Origin: Maribacter ulvicola
GTDB taxonomy: Bacteria > Bacteroidota > Bacteroidia > Flavobacteriales > Flavobacteriaceae
DNA: 64,000 bases
Reading direction: 5' to 3'
Assembly (NCBI RefSeq): GCF_900155985.1
Contig: NZ_FTMA01000001.1
Location: forward strand, 372,001-436,000
The translations under genes and the position numbers were made by a program. Below are positions 35,822 through 44,873 of the stretch, in pieces (position 1 is the stretch's first letter; every line of letters begins with the position of its first letter). The notes under the pieces were generated by a model that was not told the DNA's origin, made no database searches, and saw nothing but the letters and a program-made list of their open reading frames with translations.

Positions 35822-36058
35822 GAGTGGCGGCTTATTTAGAATTATACCGCAAATTTATGCGGAATATTGCAACCGCATTAACTTCATAAATGAGTTTTTT
35901 ATCTCATAAAATATTTATAAATCATTGATTTAATGACACATACAAACACCTTTTAATAAAATATATCCACTTTAGGGTCTATAATTTTGAATTAGATTTA
36001 TTGAATCCCGAAAAAAATATCAGAATCTAGAGCAAACCTTGTAAAATCACAAAGGTCT

Positions 36059-36089
36059 TTGCCTATCTTGCCTTTTCTAAATAGCTTTG
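36059..36089 (+). promoter_or_regulatory. Bacteroidota-type promoter of the DUF4202-siroheme operon
   Basis: TTG at 36059-36061, 20 bases, then TAGCTTTG at 36082-36089, close to the TTG-N19-TAnnTTTG pattern; the ATG is at 36106, leaving a short leader. Seen by eye. Confidence 0.5.
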
Positions 36090-36105
36090 AGTAAATTATA
36101 GTACT

Positions 36106-36696
36106 ATGGTGACTACACCTAAATTATTAATTGCATTTCAACGTTTTGATGATGCAAACCAAAAAGATCCAAATACAGAAGTTTTTCAAGGTAATACCTA
36201 CCCTAAAGAAGTACTTTATGGAATAAGAATGTCTGAACGCTTAAACAGTTTTGATCTAGAAGCATCAGAAGCATTACAACTTACAGCACGTTGTCAACAT
36301 ATTTGTAGATGGGAAATACCAAGAGACGCGTATGAAATGAATAGGGCAGGGTATCTTAGGTGGCGACAAGAGCTGAAAAAATTCCATGTTAGCAAAGCTT
36401 CCGAAATATTAGAAGAAGTTGGTTACGATAAAAAGACCATAGAAAAGGTTAAATTTCTATTGCAAAAAAAACAGCTGAAGAAAAACGAGGAAACCCAAGT
36501 ATTGGAAGATGTCATTTGTTTAGTTTTCTTAGAGTTTTATTTTGAGCCTTTTGCTCAAAAACACCCTGAAGCCAAGACTCTTGATATTCTTCAAAAGACC
36601 TGGGTGAAAATGTCATTACAAGGACAAGAAGCCGCACTAAAACTACCGCTTTCTAAATTTTCTAAAGACCTAATAAACAAAGCCCTAAACAGCTAG
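36106..36696 (+). CDS. DUF4202 domain-containing protein
   Basis: 196 residues, helical, no known activity. The His/Cys/Trp block TARCQHICRWEIPRDAYEM and YLRWRQELKKFH are conserved features of DUF4202, a short protein of bacteria and plants. DUF4202 is often placed near sulfate assimilation genes; here it precedes a siroheme synthase by 19 bp on the same strand, in agreement. So a part in sulfite reduction is plausible but unproven. The His/Cys pair might bind a metal. Confidence 0.82.
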   Translation: MVTTPKLLIAFQRFDDANQKDPNTEVFQGNTYPKEVLYGIRMSERLNSFDLEASEALQLTARCQHICRWEIPRDAYEMNRAGYLRWRQELKKFHVSKASEILEEVGYDKKTIEKVKFLLQKKQLKKNEETQVLEDVICLVFLEFYFEPFAQKHPEAKTLDILQKTWVKMSLQGQEAALKLPLSKFSKDLINKALNS

Positions 36697-36715
36697 GCTT
36701 AATAACTTATTTTAC

Positions 36716-37300
36716 ATGGAACGTAATACGCTTTACCCCATATTTTTAAAAGTATCTAACCTACACATTCTAATTGTTGGGGGTGGAAATGTTGCTTTGG
36801 AAAAATTGACTTTTCTATTGAAATCTAGTCCAAACGCCCAGGTAGAAATGGTAGCACCCATGTTTAGGGAAGAAACCATTGAACTAGCCAATAAATTCGA
36901 CATTAAAATGAATGTGGCTAACTATGATGTTTCTTATTTGAAAGGAAAACATATTGCCATTGCCACTACCGATAATGTGCCCGTAAACGAACAGGTCTAT
37001 CATGACTGTAGGGAAAGGCAAATATTAGTGAATGTTGCGGATAACCCACCATATTGTGATTTCTACATGGGTGGTATTGTTACCAAGGGCAATGTAAAAG
37101 TGGCCATTTCTACCAACGGTAAATCACCTACCACAGCTAAAAGATTACGTCAATTTTTTGAGGATGTAATTCCTGAAAATATTGATGACCTTGTTCAAAA
37201 CCTCAACGAATTCAGAAAATCTATTAAAGGCGATTTTGAGGAAAAAGTAGAGACCCTAAATGAATTTACAAAGGGACTGGTAAACAAGAAAGATAAGTAG
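36716..37300 (+). CDS. precorrin-2 dehydrogenase / sirohydrochlorin ferrochelatase
   Basis: Met8/CysG-N type enzyme converting precorrin-2 to siroheme, the cofactor of sulfite and nitrite reductases. NAD site VGGGNVALEKLTFLL; NVADNPPYCDFYMGGIV and ISTNGKSPTTAKRLR are typical of the family. Length (194) is that of the two-function domain without the methyltransferase. Operon with DUF4202. A perfect 9-bp hairpin (37291-37312, AGATAAGTA/TACTTATCT) spans the stop codons of this gene and its convergent neighbour. Confidence 0.92.
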   Translation: MERNTLYPIFLKVSNLHILIVGGGNVALEKLTFLLKSSPNAQVEMVAPMFREETIELANKFDIKMNVANYDVSYLKGKHIAIATTDNVPVNEQVYHDCRERQILVNVADNPPYCDFYMGGIVTKGNVKVAISTNGKSPTTAKRLRQFFEDVIPENIDDLVQNLNEFRKSIKGDFEEKVETLNEFTKGLVNKKDK

Positions 37301-37302
37301 CA

Positions 37303-37857
37303 TTACTTATCTATGCTTGCATGGTCCTTATCATGGCTACAGCTGTAATGTGCATTATCAGCAGCATATGCAGATGCATCAGCGGCGTCTTGGGCCTCTC
37401 GCATTAAACGCTGCGCCTTTCGCATATAGAACTGTAAATTTCCTAGATTGTTCGCCTTTGCCGCATTTTTTACATTTTCAAAGGCCTCAGTAGAAAAATC
37501 ACGAGAATCAATGGCATATTTTTCTGCATCGATCGTGTAACTCATTGCTTCTTCTAGACCGCAAGTTTGAGAATCATATTGCGCTTCTGAAGCTAATATT
37601 ACAGACTCATCGGCTGCATTTACCGCCTGTCCCATTAATAACATAGCTATTTTAGCATTTTTTCTGGCTGTACTCATAGAAGCATTAAAAGCGGCAATTT
37701 CTGCAGGGCTACTCAATGAATCTGAAAGTGTACTAAACTGCGACATGTAACGCTGTACATCGCTAATCTCACTTTTAAAAACTTCGCATTGCGCTTGTAC
37801 ATATGTTGAAGTAACCAATAATACTGCAACTTTTAGGTAGGTTTTGATTGTAATCAT
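37303..37857 (-). CDS. secreted helical protein of unknown function
   Basis: 184 residues: signal peptide ending at TYVQAQC, then Ala/Asp/Ser-rich helical repeats (KAQRLMREAQDAADASAYAADNAHYS) and a His/Asp-rich tail. Four Cys in the visible mature chain suggest a disulfide. No family recognised. Monocistronic; convergent with the siroheme gene. Confidence 0.6.
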   Translation of the reverse strand: MITIKTYLKVAVLLVTSTYVQAQCEVFKSEISDVQRYMSQFSTLSDSLSSPAEIAAFNASMSTARKNAKIAMLLMGQAVNAADESVILASEAQYDSQTCGLEEAMSYTIDAEKYAIDSRDFSTEAFENVKNAAKANNLGNLQFYMRKAQRLMREAQDAADASAYAADNAHYSCSHDKDHASIDK

Positions 37858-38055
37858 ATTTAGGGGAATTCATTTGGTTATCATACTAACTTCATTATTC
37901 TATAAATCGTATTATAATTAGACCAACTGCATAAAATAATGAATCCTGGAACTTTTTTAACTTTTTACTATTCTACACGTAAATTTCTAACTCACTATTA
38001 CTATATAATGTGTTCTAGATTTCAATATCTTTAGCACTGAAATAGTATTTAGTTT

Positions 38056-39108
38056 ATGACTCATCAATCCATAGAAAGCATTTTACAAGAATTTAATCTT
38101 AATGCAAGCGAATGTAAATACACACCTCTTAACTCTGGTCTTATAAACGACACCTATTTAGTCTCTGGTGCTACTAGTGAGCAGTACATCCTTCAGAAAA
38201 TTAATCATAATGTATTTAAAAATGCAGGGATGTTAATGGACAATATCAATAGTACGCTGCCATTTTTAAATGCAGACAATTATTCCCAAATAACTTTTTT
38301 ATCTACTGTTGAGGGCAATAATTATCTTCAAAAAAATGGTGAGTTTTGGCGTATTATGACCTATATACCAAATAGTACCACCTATGACACTACTAATGAT
38401 ACTACCACAGCATATGAAGCTGGTAGAATTATTGGCGGCTTTCATCAACTTTTAAAGACTGTAGATGCTACCACGATTAAAGATACTTTGCCAAAGTTTC
38501 ATGATTTAACCCATAGAACACAAGAGTTTAAGGAAGCATTGGAGCATGCCGATGAGCAGAGAAAGCAAATTGCCGCTAACGCTATAAACCAAGCTAACCT
38601 ATTTTTAGATGAATTGGCTCAGTTAAACCATAAAGAGCTTCCAGTTAGAATTTGCCATAATGATACCAAATTGAATAATATATTATTCTCAAAAACTACC
38701 TATAAAGCGCTATGCCTTATTGATTTGGACACTATTATGAAAGGTTATTTTTTCTATGATTTTGGTGATGCCATTAGAACGGTAGTCAACAATGCCCCTG
38801 AAGATGAGCAGAACCATGATTTAATTAATTTTAATGACGGTTTGTTTAAAGCTTTTGTAGACGGTTTGGCTGCTAATGAACCTTTTCTTACCAAGGCCGA
38901 CAAGGAAAGTTTACCCTTAGGGGCTGTTTTTATGCCCTTTATACATGGATTACGCGCATTAACAGATTACCTGAACAATAATAAATATTATAAAGTAACT
39001 TATGAGAACCAGAACTTAGACCGCTGCCTTAGCCTCTTTAATTTTGCAGAAAAGACCCTAGAGAAAAAAGATTTTATGGCACGTTATATTGCAACTACCC
39101 TTGGGTAG
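38056..39108 (+). CDS. APH/choline-kinase-fold phosphotransferase
   Basis: 350-residue kinase of the aminoglycoside-phosphotransferase fold. Core motifs are LPVRICHNDTKLNNILF (catalytic Asp in HND) and ALCLIDLDTIMKGYFFYDFGDAIR (Mg-binding DLD). N-terminal LNSGLINDTYLV is the phosphate loop. Similar Bacteroidota proteins are N-acetylhexosamine kinase-like (NahK), acting on sugars; not an antibiotic resistance gene by any sign. Stands alone; convergent with the VTT gene. Confidence 0.85.
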   Translation: MTHQSIESILQEFNLNASECKYTPLNSGLINDTYLVSGATSEQYILQKINHNVFKNAGMLMDNINSTLPFLNADNYSQITFLSTVEGNNYLQKNGEFWRIMTYIPNSTTYDTTNDTTTAYEAGRIIGGFHQLLKTVDATTIKDTLPKFHDLTHRTQEFKEALEHADEQRKQIAANAINQANLFLDELAQLNHKELPVRICHNDTKLNNILFSKTTYKALCLIDLDTIMKGYFFYDFGDAIRTVVNNAPEDEQNHDLINFNDGLFKAFVDGLAANEPFLTKADKESLPLGAVFMPFIHGLRALTDYLNNNKYYKVTYENQNLDRCLSLFNFAEKTLEKKDFMARYIATTLG

Positions 39109-39116
39109 AATAGTAC

Positions 39117-39815
39117 TTATTCATTTTGTTTTCTTCGTTTATCCCACCAGATATAAATTCCAAAAAACAGTAAACTAATTAAAGACCCCCATAGCAATCC
39201 CATTTTAAGATCATCTATGTTTTTTCCGAATACGGCAATGAAACCGGTTAATGGTAAAATACCTACCATAGTTGCTCCCATAAATCTCCAATACCCCATG
39301 CTCAGAATTCCGCCAACAAAACTTATGGCATCATTAGATAAAAAAGGATTAACACGTGTTACAATTACCGCCCAAAAACCATAGTCCTCTAAAAATGAGG
39401 CAACCTTCTTTTCTGATTTCTTCCCTATAATTCGTTTTACAAAGACATCTCCAAAATAACTACCTATAAAATAACCTACCGTAGATGCAGCAAAAACTGA
39501 GGCAATTATGATAACACTACCCCAAATAGGACCGTAGGCCAATACAGAAACTACCATCAACAGAATACTGGGAACGACCAATAAAAACAACTGTGCCACC
39601 ATAGCTGCCACTAGTACAATTGGACCTAACCACCCAAAGCCGGACACCCATTGCTCAATGCGTGCTTCATCATCACTTGTTAATACCGACCATGCTTCAT
39701 TAAAAAAATCTTTTACGCTGGGTACTAAAAAATAAGAGACTACCAAAGCAACCAATAAACCAATGGTTATATATAATGGTAGCTTACTTTTAGATGTTGA
39801 TTTTTCTTCTGGCAT
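39117..39815 (-). CDS. VTT domain protein (TVP38/TMEM64 family)
   Basis: 232 residues with about five membrane segments. The VTT core (AASTVGYFIGSYFGDVFVKR and VTRVNPFLSNDAISFVGGILSMGY, with ILPLTGFIAVFGK) is typical of TVP38/DedA-like proteins, linked with membrane phospholipid scrambling and homeostasis. It starts 4 bp after the SdiA-regulated gene on the same strand: a two-gene operon. Role in lipid handling is inferred. Confidence 0.85.
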   Translation of the reverse strand: MPEEKSTSKSKLPLYITIGLLVALVVSYFLVPSVKDFFNEAWSVLTSDDEARIEQWVSGFGWLGPIVLVAAMVAQLFLLVVPSILLMVVSVLAYGPIWGSVIIIASVFAASTVGYFIGSYFGDVFVKRIIGKKSEKKVASFLEDYGFWAVIVTRVNPFLSNDAISFVGGILSMGYWRFMGATMVGILPLTGFIAVFGKNIDDLKMGLLWGSLISLLFFGIYIWWDKRRKQNE

Positions 39816-39819
39816 ATTC

Positions 39820-40704
39820 TTAAAGTAATAGTTTCAATTTTGTAATTGTACCGGTTTCATCATTTTTTCCTTCGCTAGAAATATACAAATCACCTTCTGG
39901 ACTAAAAGTGATACCCTCTGGTTGCGGAAAAACTTTCTTATCAAGCCCATAGCCTTTTTTAGGAATTCCGTTTTCATCCATAATTAGTAGCTTGGGTTTA
40001 GAACCTTCTAACATATACATCTCTTTCGTTTTTGGGTGGATGGCAATATCAGATGGTCTAAAATTTTTATAAACCTTATTCTCCCTAAAGTTTTTCAGCA
40101 CCTCATCATCCATATTTAGCTGCATAACCGGTGTAACTGCCAGTTTATATTCCTTTAGGGAGAAGGCGTACACACCTTTCATGTCATCCGAATCAATATC
40201 ACGATCCTTAGGTATCACCAACAACTGGTTGCCCGGCAGGTCTAACCAGAGACTCTCCATGTTATTCTTTTCACTGAATCTTGTGGTATAAGCGGTAATT
40301 TTTCTGTTAGATTCTTGAAAATTCTTAATTATAGTAATGGTACCATTGCTCTCAAGCACATATGCATTGTTGCCTTTAATGGCAAGACCTTCATAATCAC
40401 CTGATTTCCCAAATTTTATTTCTTTGACTACCTTTTTCTTGTCTAGGTCATAGATAAATATGATTCCGTCTTCATCTTGTATGGCTGCTATTTGATGCTC
40501 ATTCATCCAAGAAATACCAGAAACTTCACGTAACTGCTCTGGCAGCTCCCATCGTCCTGTAATTTCATACTTCACTTTTTCCGCGCTCTCATACGGTAAC
40601 CAATCCCTGAAATTCATAAAAAGGAACCCCATACCTATTACAATGGCGGCAATAGTCCAAAACTTCACTTTTGCTATACTTAATGTCTTGTTCGTAGTTG
40701 TCAT
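39820..40704 (-). CDS. SdiA-regulated-type beta-propeller protein
   Basis: 294 residues with one N-terminal membrane anchor (FWTIAAIVIGMGFLFMNF) and a six-bladed, WD-like propeller: LREVSGISWM, AIQDEDGIIFIYDL, YEGLAIKGNNAYVLES, RPSDIAIHPKTKEMYMLEG and QPEGITFSPEGDLYISSEG. Matches the SdiA-regulated (YjiK) family; no enzymatic function is known. Periplasmic, anchored. Operon with the VTT gene. Confidence 0.85.
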   Translation of the reverse strand: MTTTNKTLSIAKVKFWTIAAIVIGMGFLFMNFRDWLPYESAEKVKYEITGRWELPEQLREVSGISWMNEHQIAAIQDEDGIIFIYDLDKKKVVKEIKFGKSGDYEGLAIKGNNAYVLESNGTITIIKNFQESNRKITAYTTRFSEKNNMESLWLDLPGNQLLVIPKDRDIDSDDMKGVYAFSLKEYKLAVTPVMQLNMDDEVLKNFRENKVYKNFRPSDIAIHPKTKEMYMLEGSKPKLLIMDENGIPKKGYGLDKKVFPQPEGITFSPEGDLYISSEGKNDETGTITKLKLLL

Positions 40705-40788
40705 AATTCCTATTATTTAAATAAAAATAACCTTGAAATCTGTAAAAAAATGGGAACCGTTATACACTCATGGCTTTTTATAAAAAGC

Positions 40789-42063
40789 TTAACGACTTAC
40801 AGGAAAAATTATCATAAAATTATGCTGATCTGTAAAAGTATACGTTAGTTGTAACCCGTATTTATCTGCTATAGCCTTACTTATGGCTAAACCTAACCCA
40901 GTTGAACGACTATCTGACGAGGCTTTTTTAAATCTTGTAAAAAGACTATTACTATCTAAGGCTTTTTTCTTGCCATAATTTTTTATAGTTATGCTACTTG
41001 CATCAATTGTAATGGTTACTTCTTTACCGGTATTCCCGTGAATGATAGCGTTTTTTATTAAATTGGTAATCATTATAACCGCTAAATCAGCATTCATTGT
41101 ATAATTTACAGTAGCATTTCTGATTACTTTTAAACGCATATCTCTATGGGTGGTAAAGTCTAAAAAATCATTGGCAACGTTCATAACCAGAGTATTCATA
41201 TTTATATACTCTTCTTCTAAATACTGCCTATTATCAATTTTGGAAAGCAATAGCAAAGACTTATTTAATCGGGTTAACCGCGTTAGGTTATCTAAAACAC
41301 CGCCCACATCTTGTGACTGCAACCCAGACAGTTCATCTTTCTCTAACAACAATTCTAACCTGTTAATGGCAATAGCAAGTGGTGTCTGTAATTCATGAGC
41401 TGCATTTTCTATAAATTCTTTTTGTGCCACATAACTATCTCGCGATTTCTCGGTTAGTCGCGCTACGCTTTGGTTCAATAAATTAAACTCGTCAATTGAT
41501 GTAGGCTCAGGTTTTATGGGGTCATCTTTCTCTATATGAAAGTCTTTTAATCTATCTATTATGGTATAGAATGGTTTCCATACTTTCTTCATTACCAAAT
41601 TATTAAGCACTATAATACTCAATATTAACACCAAGTAAAGCCCTACAAGATATTTGAACAAATTTTCTATTTGATCATCTTCTTCTACCATAGAAGTAAT
41701 AAGCTTTATCTTATAATACTTACCATCTTGTTGAAACGTGCTTTCAAGCATACGAATAGGCTCAAACTCATTTTCGTTCTGCATGTACATTAGTGTATCT
41801 CTGTAATTATCTTTAAACTTGGTTTGAGCACTAATGGTTGTACTCTTAATGGTATAATTATTGACTCCAAACTCCGTGTCGTTCAACAGATCCGGTTCAT
41901 TGTTCAGCGCTTTTATAATCAACTCTTTTTGGTTCTCCAAACCGTCATCTAAACTGTCGTACACCTCATCTAACATGGCAAAATAAAAGATTACCGCCCA
42001 TATAGAAATCAATACTATAAGTAGTAATGCAAAGTATTTTGTGGTATGGTTTAGTAACTTCAT
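40789..42063 (-). CDS. sensor histidine kinase (OmpR partner type)
   Basis: 424 residues: membrane segments at about 9-30 and 136-158 enclosing a periplasmic sensor of about 100 residues, then a HAMP-like linker, H-box with His223 (ENAAHELQTPLAIA), N-box MITNLIKNAIIHGN and G-boxes STGLGLAISKAIA. Autophosphorylates and passes phosphate to the response regulator encoded upstream. Sits 9 bp downstream of the response regulator gene. The divergent PepSY-like gene is a likely target. Confidence 0.93.
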   Translation of the reverse strand: MKLLNHTTKYFALLLIVLISIWAVIFYFAMLDEVYDSLDDGLENQKELIIKALNNEPDLLNDTEFGVNNYTIKSTTISAQTKFKDNYRDTLMYMQNENEFEPIRMLESTFQQDGKYYKIKLITSMVEEDDQIENLFKYLVGLYLVLILSIIVLNNLVMKKVWKPFYTIIDRLKDFHIEKDDPIKPEPTSIDEFNLLNQSVARLTEKSRDSYVAQKEFIENAAHELQTPLAIAINRLELLLEKDELSGLQSQDVGGVLDNLTRLTRLNKSLLLLSKIDNRQYLEEEYINMNTLVMNVANDFLDFTTHRDMRLKVIRNATVNYTMNADLAVIMITNLIKNAIIHGNTGKEVTITIDASSITIKNYGKKKALDSNSLFTRFKKASSDSRSTGLGLAISKAIADKYGLQLTYTFTDQHNFMIIFPVSR

Positions 42064-42072
42064 ATGTACAAC

Positions 42073-42750
42073 TTAGATAACCTGTAATTTATACCCAATA
42101 CCATAAACAGCTTCTATCTCTATACTTGCCATGGCATCTGTTAATTTTTTACGTAGGTTTTTTATCTGAGAATAGATAAAATCAAAACTATCTGTTTGGT
42201 CAATATGGTCTCCCCAAACATGTTCTGCCAAAGCGGTTTTGGTTACCAAACGTGTTTTATTTGTAATCATATACAACAATACGTCATACTCTTTACGGTT
42301 AAGTAAAACCTCATGGTTCTTGATGGTAACACTTCTACTTTCTGGATCAATAATTACGTTACCAATTTCAATAAGTTTATTGCCGTCAAAAGTTCTACGG
42401 CGTACTATTGCTTTTACCCGTGCATGAAGTTCTGCCATATGAAAAGGTTTGGGCAAGTAGTCATCTGCCCCTAAATTAAGTCCTTTTATACGGTCATCTA
42501 AAGAGTCTTTTGCCGACACTATGATTACACCGTCATCTTTGCCCTGTTGCTTAATTTGCTTTAACAGTTCTAAACCATTACCATCCGGTAAGGTGATATC
42601 TAACAAAATACAATCATATTCATATACCCCGATCTTTGTACTGGCAGCAACAAAATCAGCAGCAGTTTCTACCGTATACTGCTCGCGCTCTAAAGTTAAG
42701 CGCATATTCTCTAGCATTTGCGGTTCATCCTCTACAATTAGAATTTTCAT
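42073..42750 (-). CDS. OmpR-family response regulator
   Basis: 225 residues: receiver with Asp51 (CILLDITLPDGNG) and a C-terminal winged helix (LIEIGNVIIDPESRSVTIKN..., IYSQIKNLRKKL, VYGIGYKL). The start is the ATG at 42750 (MKILIVEDEPQ); a longer frame to 42855 is open but begins in intergenic DNA. A GTTGT-N5-ACAAC dyad at 42757-42771 lies just upstream and could be a self-regulation site. It heads the two-component operon. Confidence 0.94.
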   Translation of the reverse strand: MKILIVEDEPQMLENMRLTLEREQYTVETAADFVAASTKIGVYEYDCILLDITLPDGNGLELLKQIKQQGKDDGVIIVSAKDSLDDRIKGLNLGADDYLPKPFHMAELHARVKAIVRRRTFDGNKLIEIGNVIIDPESRSVTIKNHEVLLNRKEYDVLLYMITNKTRLVTKTALAEHVWGDHIDQTDSFDFIYSQIKNLRKKLTDAMASIEIEAVYGIGYKLQVI

Positions 42751-42908
42751 GGTACTGTTGTTTGCTACAACAATATAATAGAATTCTAGAAAGATATGGG
42801 AATTACCATGCCAAGGAATTAAACTCAAAAAAAGTGAAATTAATGCTATTCCCAATTTCTTCTAGATTTGACTCTTTTCTTTGAAGAGAATTTAAAAATT
42901 ATCTGATT

Positions 42909-43355
42909 ATGAAAAATAAAAGTATAGCAACATTAACGTTAACCGTACTGGGTATATTTACTGTATTTGCACAAGATATAGATCCCAAAAATGTACCTGA
43001 AAAATTAAAGCAGCATTTTGAGCAGAATTACCCACAAGCAAACGATGTGGAATGGGAAATGGATGGACAGTCATACAAAGTTGAGTTTGACCATAACAAA
43101 CAAGAACATGAGATATGGTATACCGCAGATGGAAACACTACTAAAACAGAACTAGAAATTACTGAAGCAGAATTGCCAAGCGCCATTACCTCCGTGATTG
43201 CTAGTAATTATGATGGATACAAAGTAGACTCTGTTGAAAAAACTACCGTAAACGGAACTTCTACTTATGATGTTGAGCTTGAAAAAGGATGGAATAATGA
43301 AAAGGATATCGTTTTTGATGAAAACGGAAAAGTACTTAGTGAAATGGTTGATTAA
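42909..43355 (+). CDS. PepSY-like secreted protein
   Basis: 148 residues: signal peptide (cut near VFAQ), then two tandem PepSY-like (DUF2874) units: PEKLKQHFEQNYPQANDVEW ... EIWYTADGN and LPSAITSVIASNYDGYKVD ... DIVFDENGKVL. Such proteins occur beside OmpR-type two-component genes in Bacteroidota and are believed to be exported targets. It is divergent from the response regulator gene, supporting control by that system. Terminator follows. Confidence 0.85.
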   Translation: MKNKSIATLTLTVLGIFTVFAQDIDPKNVPEKLKQHFEQNYPQANDVEWEMDGQSYKVEFDHNKQEHEIWYTADGNTTKTELEITEAELPSAITSVIASNYDGYKVDSVEKTTVNGTSTYDVELEKGWNNEKDIVFDENGKVLSEMVD

Positions 43356-43380
43356 TGTTTCTTTTGATTGGGAGATGTGG

Positions 43381-43413
43381 AAAAGGCCGGAATTCATTTT
43401 TCGGCTTTTTTTT
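43381..43413 (+). terminator. Rho-independent terminator after the PepSY-like gene
   Basis: AAGGCCGGAA pairs with TTCGGCTT (a bulged G and a mismatch), followed by a run of eight T. Confidence 0.6.
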
Positions 43414-43425
43414 GTTTTAGCTGTC

Positions 43426-43992
43426 CTATTTTTCTATTAACCCATTTAACAACTCGCGTACTTTAGTACTGTTCCAATCTGCAGCACCGGTTTCCTTTAT
43501 AATTATCCTTCCGTTAGCATCTATTACATAGTTTGTGGGGATACTATTTTCTTGCAACGCTTCCGGAGCTCTCATTTGCGGAATATATATAGGGAGTTCA
43601 TACCCTCTTTTATTTATAAAGCGCTGCACTCTTTCTGGTGATTCTTGGGTCAGCAATATAAAATTAACCTGGTCTGCGTATTCGTTATATAACTCTTGTA
43701 TTCCTGGTAGTTCTGCTATACAAGGCGGACACCAAGTTGCCCAATAACTTATAAAAGTTACTTTACCCTTACCCACCGAAATACTTTGCGTTTCTCCCTG
43801 TAAATCTATCACGGTATATTGAAACGGAGTTACCTCACTTTGGTTCTCTTCATCTTCAACACTTGGTGACCAAACTGCCACTTTCAATGTGTTGACCGCT
43901 ACCTGAATGGGAGTTCTTGTCTGCGGAATTAACAACAACAAAATGAACACCGCAAATATGATATCACTGATCTTAAATTTTCGTTTTTTCAT
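43426..43992 (-). CDS. TlpA-family thiol-disulfide reductase
   Basis: 188 residues: N-terminal membrane anchor (IIFAVFILLLLIPQ), then a thioredoxin fold with WATWCPPC (Cys88 and Cys91) and ENSIPTNYVIDANGRII, whose Pro is the cis-Pro. Probably reduces periplasmic disulfides or helps cytochrome c maturation, facing the periplasm. Monocistronic, convergent with the PepSY gene. Confidence 0.9.
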   Translation of the reverse strand: MKKRKFKISDIIFAVFILLLLIPQTRTPIQVAVNTLKVAVWSPSVEDEENQSEVTPFQYTVIDLQGETQSISVGKGKVTFISYWATWCPPCIAELPGIQELYNEYADQVNFILLTQESPERVQRFINKRGYELPIYIPQMRAPEALQENSIPTNYVIDANGRIIIKETGAADWNSTKVRELLNGLIEK

Positions 43993-44124
43993 AAGGTAAG
44001 TGAGTCGAAATATTTGGTAATTGTTTACTCTGAGTTTAGGATTACATGCAAACTAGTACCATTTTGCCCTTTAATTTTACTAATTAACAATCAAAAGAGT
44101 AATATTGTACAATTTTTGAGGTGA

Positions 44125-44316
44125 TTATATTTTCTTCCGCTCTTTTAAATACCCATTCAAAATTACTCCGAATAAGGCAAGCCAAATTAGTCTATACATC
44201 CAAATATCCATTTCAAATCCAAATAAGGAACCGGTGTCGTTATCCTTAATAAAAGTAGAGACTATAGTGATAAACGCTATTATCATTCCAATAATTGCTA
44301 TTGTTGTTCTTTTCAT
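44125..44316 (-). CDS. small two-segment membrane protein
   Basis: 63 residues: hydrophobic segment 1 (TIAIIGMIIAFITIVSTFI), a loop with DNDTGSLFGFEMDIW, and segment 2 (YRLIWLALFGVILNGYL), ending KERKKI. No family known. Likely inner membrane. A stand-alone gene; function unknown. Confidence 0.5.
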   Translation of the reverse strand: MKRTTIAIIGMIIAFITIVSTFIKDNDTGSLFGFEMDIWMYRLIWLALFGVILNGYLKERKKI

Positions 44317-44603
44317 AATTTTTAAAATCGTATTCTTAATTTCTTAAAAAATAAGTAAGCTGGTGCTAAATCCTAACTTCATTTTTGCGAAATCTTAGAC
44401 TATATATTTAAAGTCAAAACTATAAAAATGTTATCTAAAATTCTCATAACCCAATAAATATAATATGTAAAGAAAAGTATACAGTCTGCCAAAACAATGG
44501 TCAAAATATCACACTATAATTTTTACCCCGGTATGTCTTTAGGCAGCTTCATTCTTATGTTTAAAACGTTCTACTTTGTTTAAATTACCTCAATTCATAA
44601 CGA

Positions 44604-44873
44604 TTATTCTTCACCTTCTATCTTAGATTTATTGTATTTAGTGAACTCTACTTTTTTATCTTCTAGAATTTTATAAAACCTCCTATGGCTAATTTTTAGG
44701 TCTTTAGTTATTTGCGCTACCTTTTTCTTCTTTTTCTTATACAGTTTAATTTCTGCTGTAACAGCTTTGTTGAAATAATGTTTTTGCAACGCTTCTACTA
44801 CTTCTAGTTCGGTTTTATTGCTGGTACTCACTAACCGATCTATTTCAGATTTTATTTGTTGTAAGCCTTTCAT
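44604..44873 (-). CDS. small basic protein with possible helix-turn-helix
   Basis: 89 residues, strongly basic (an IKLYKKKKKKVAQITKDLKI stretch), followed by ISHRRFYKILEDKKVEFTKY. The VAQITKDLKISHRRFYKILE pattern looks like a helix-turn-helix, so the protein may bind DNA. No family recognised. It is the last gene before the relic-rich stretch 44.9-45.6 kb, on the same strand as the flanking lipoprotein gene. Confidence 0.5.
   Translation of the reverse strand: MKGLQQIKSEIDRLVSTSNKTELEVVEALQKHYFNKAVTAEIKLYKKKKKKVAQITKDLKISHRRFYKILEDKKVEFTKYNKSKIEGEE

Noticed and set aside
38056-39108. Aminoglycoside resistance gene
   Set aside because: The fold is shared by many sugar and choline kinases; context and motifs favour a metabolic kinase.
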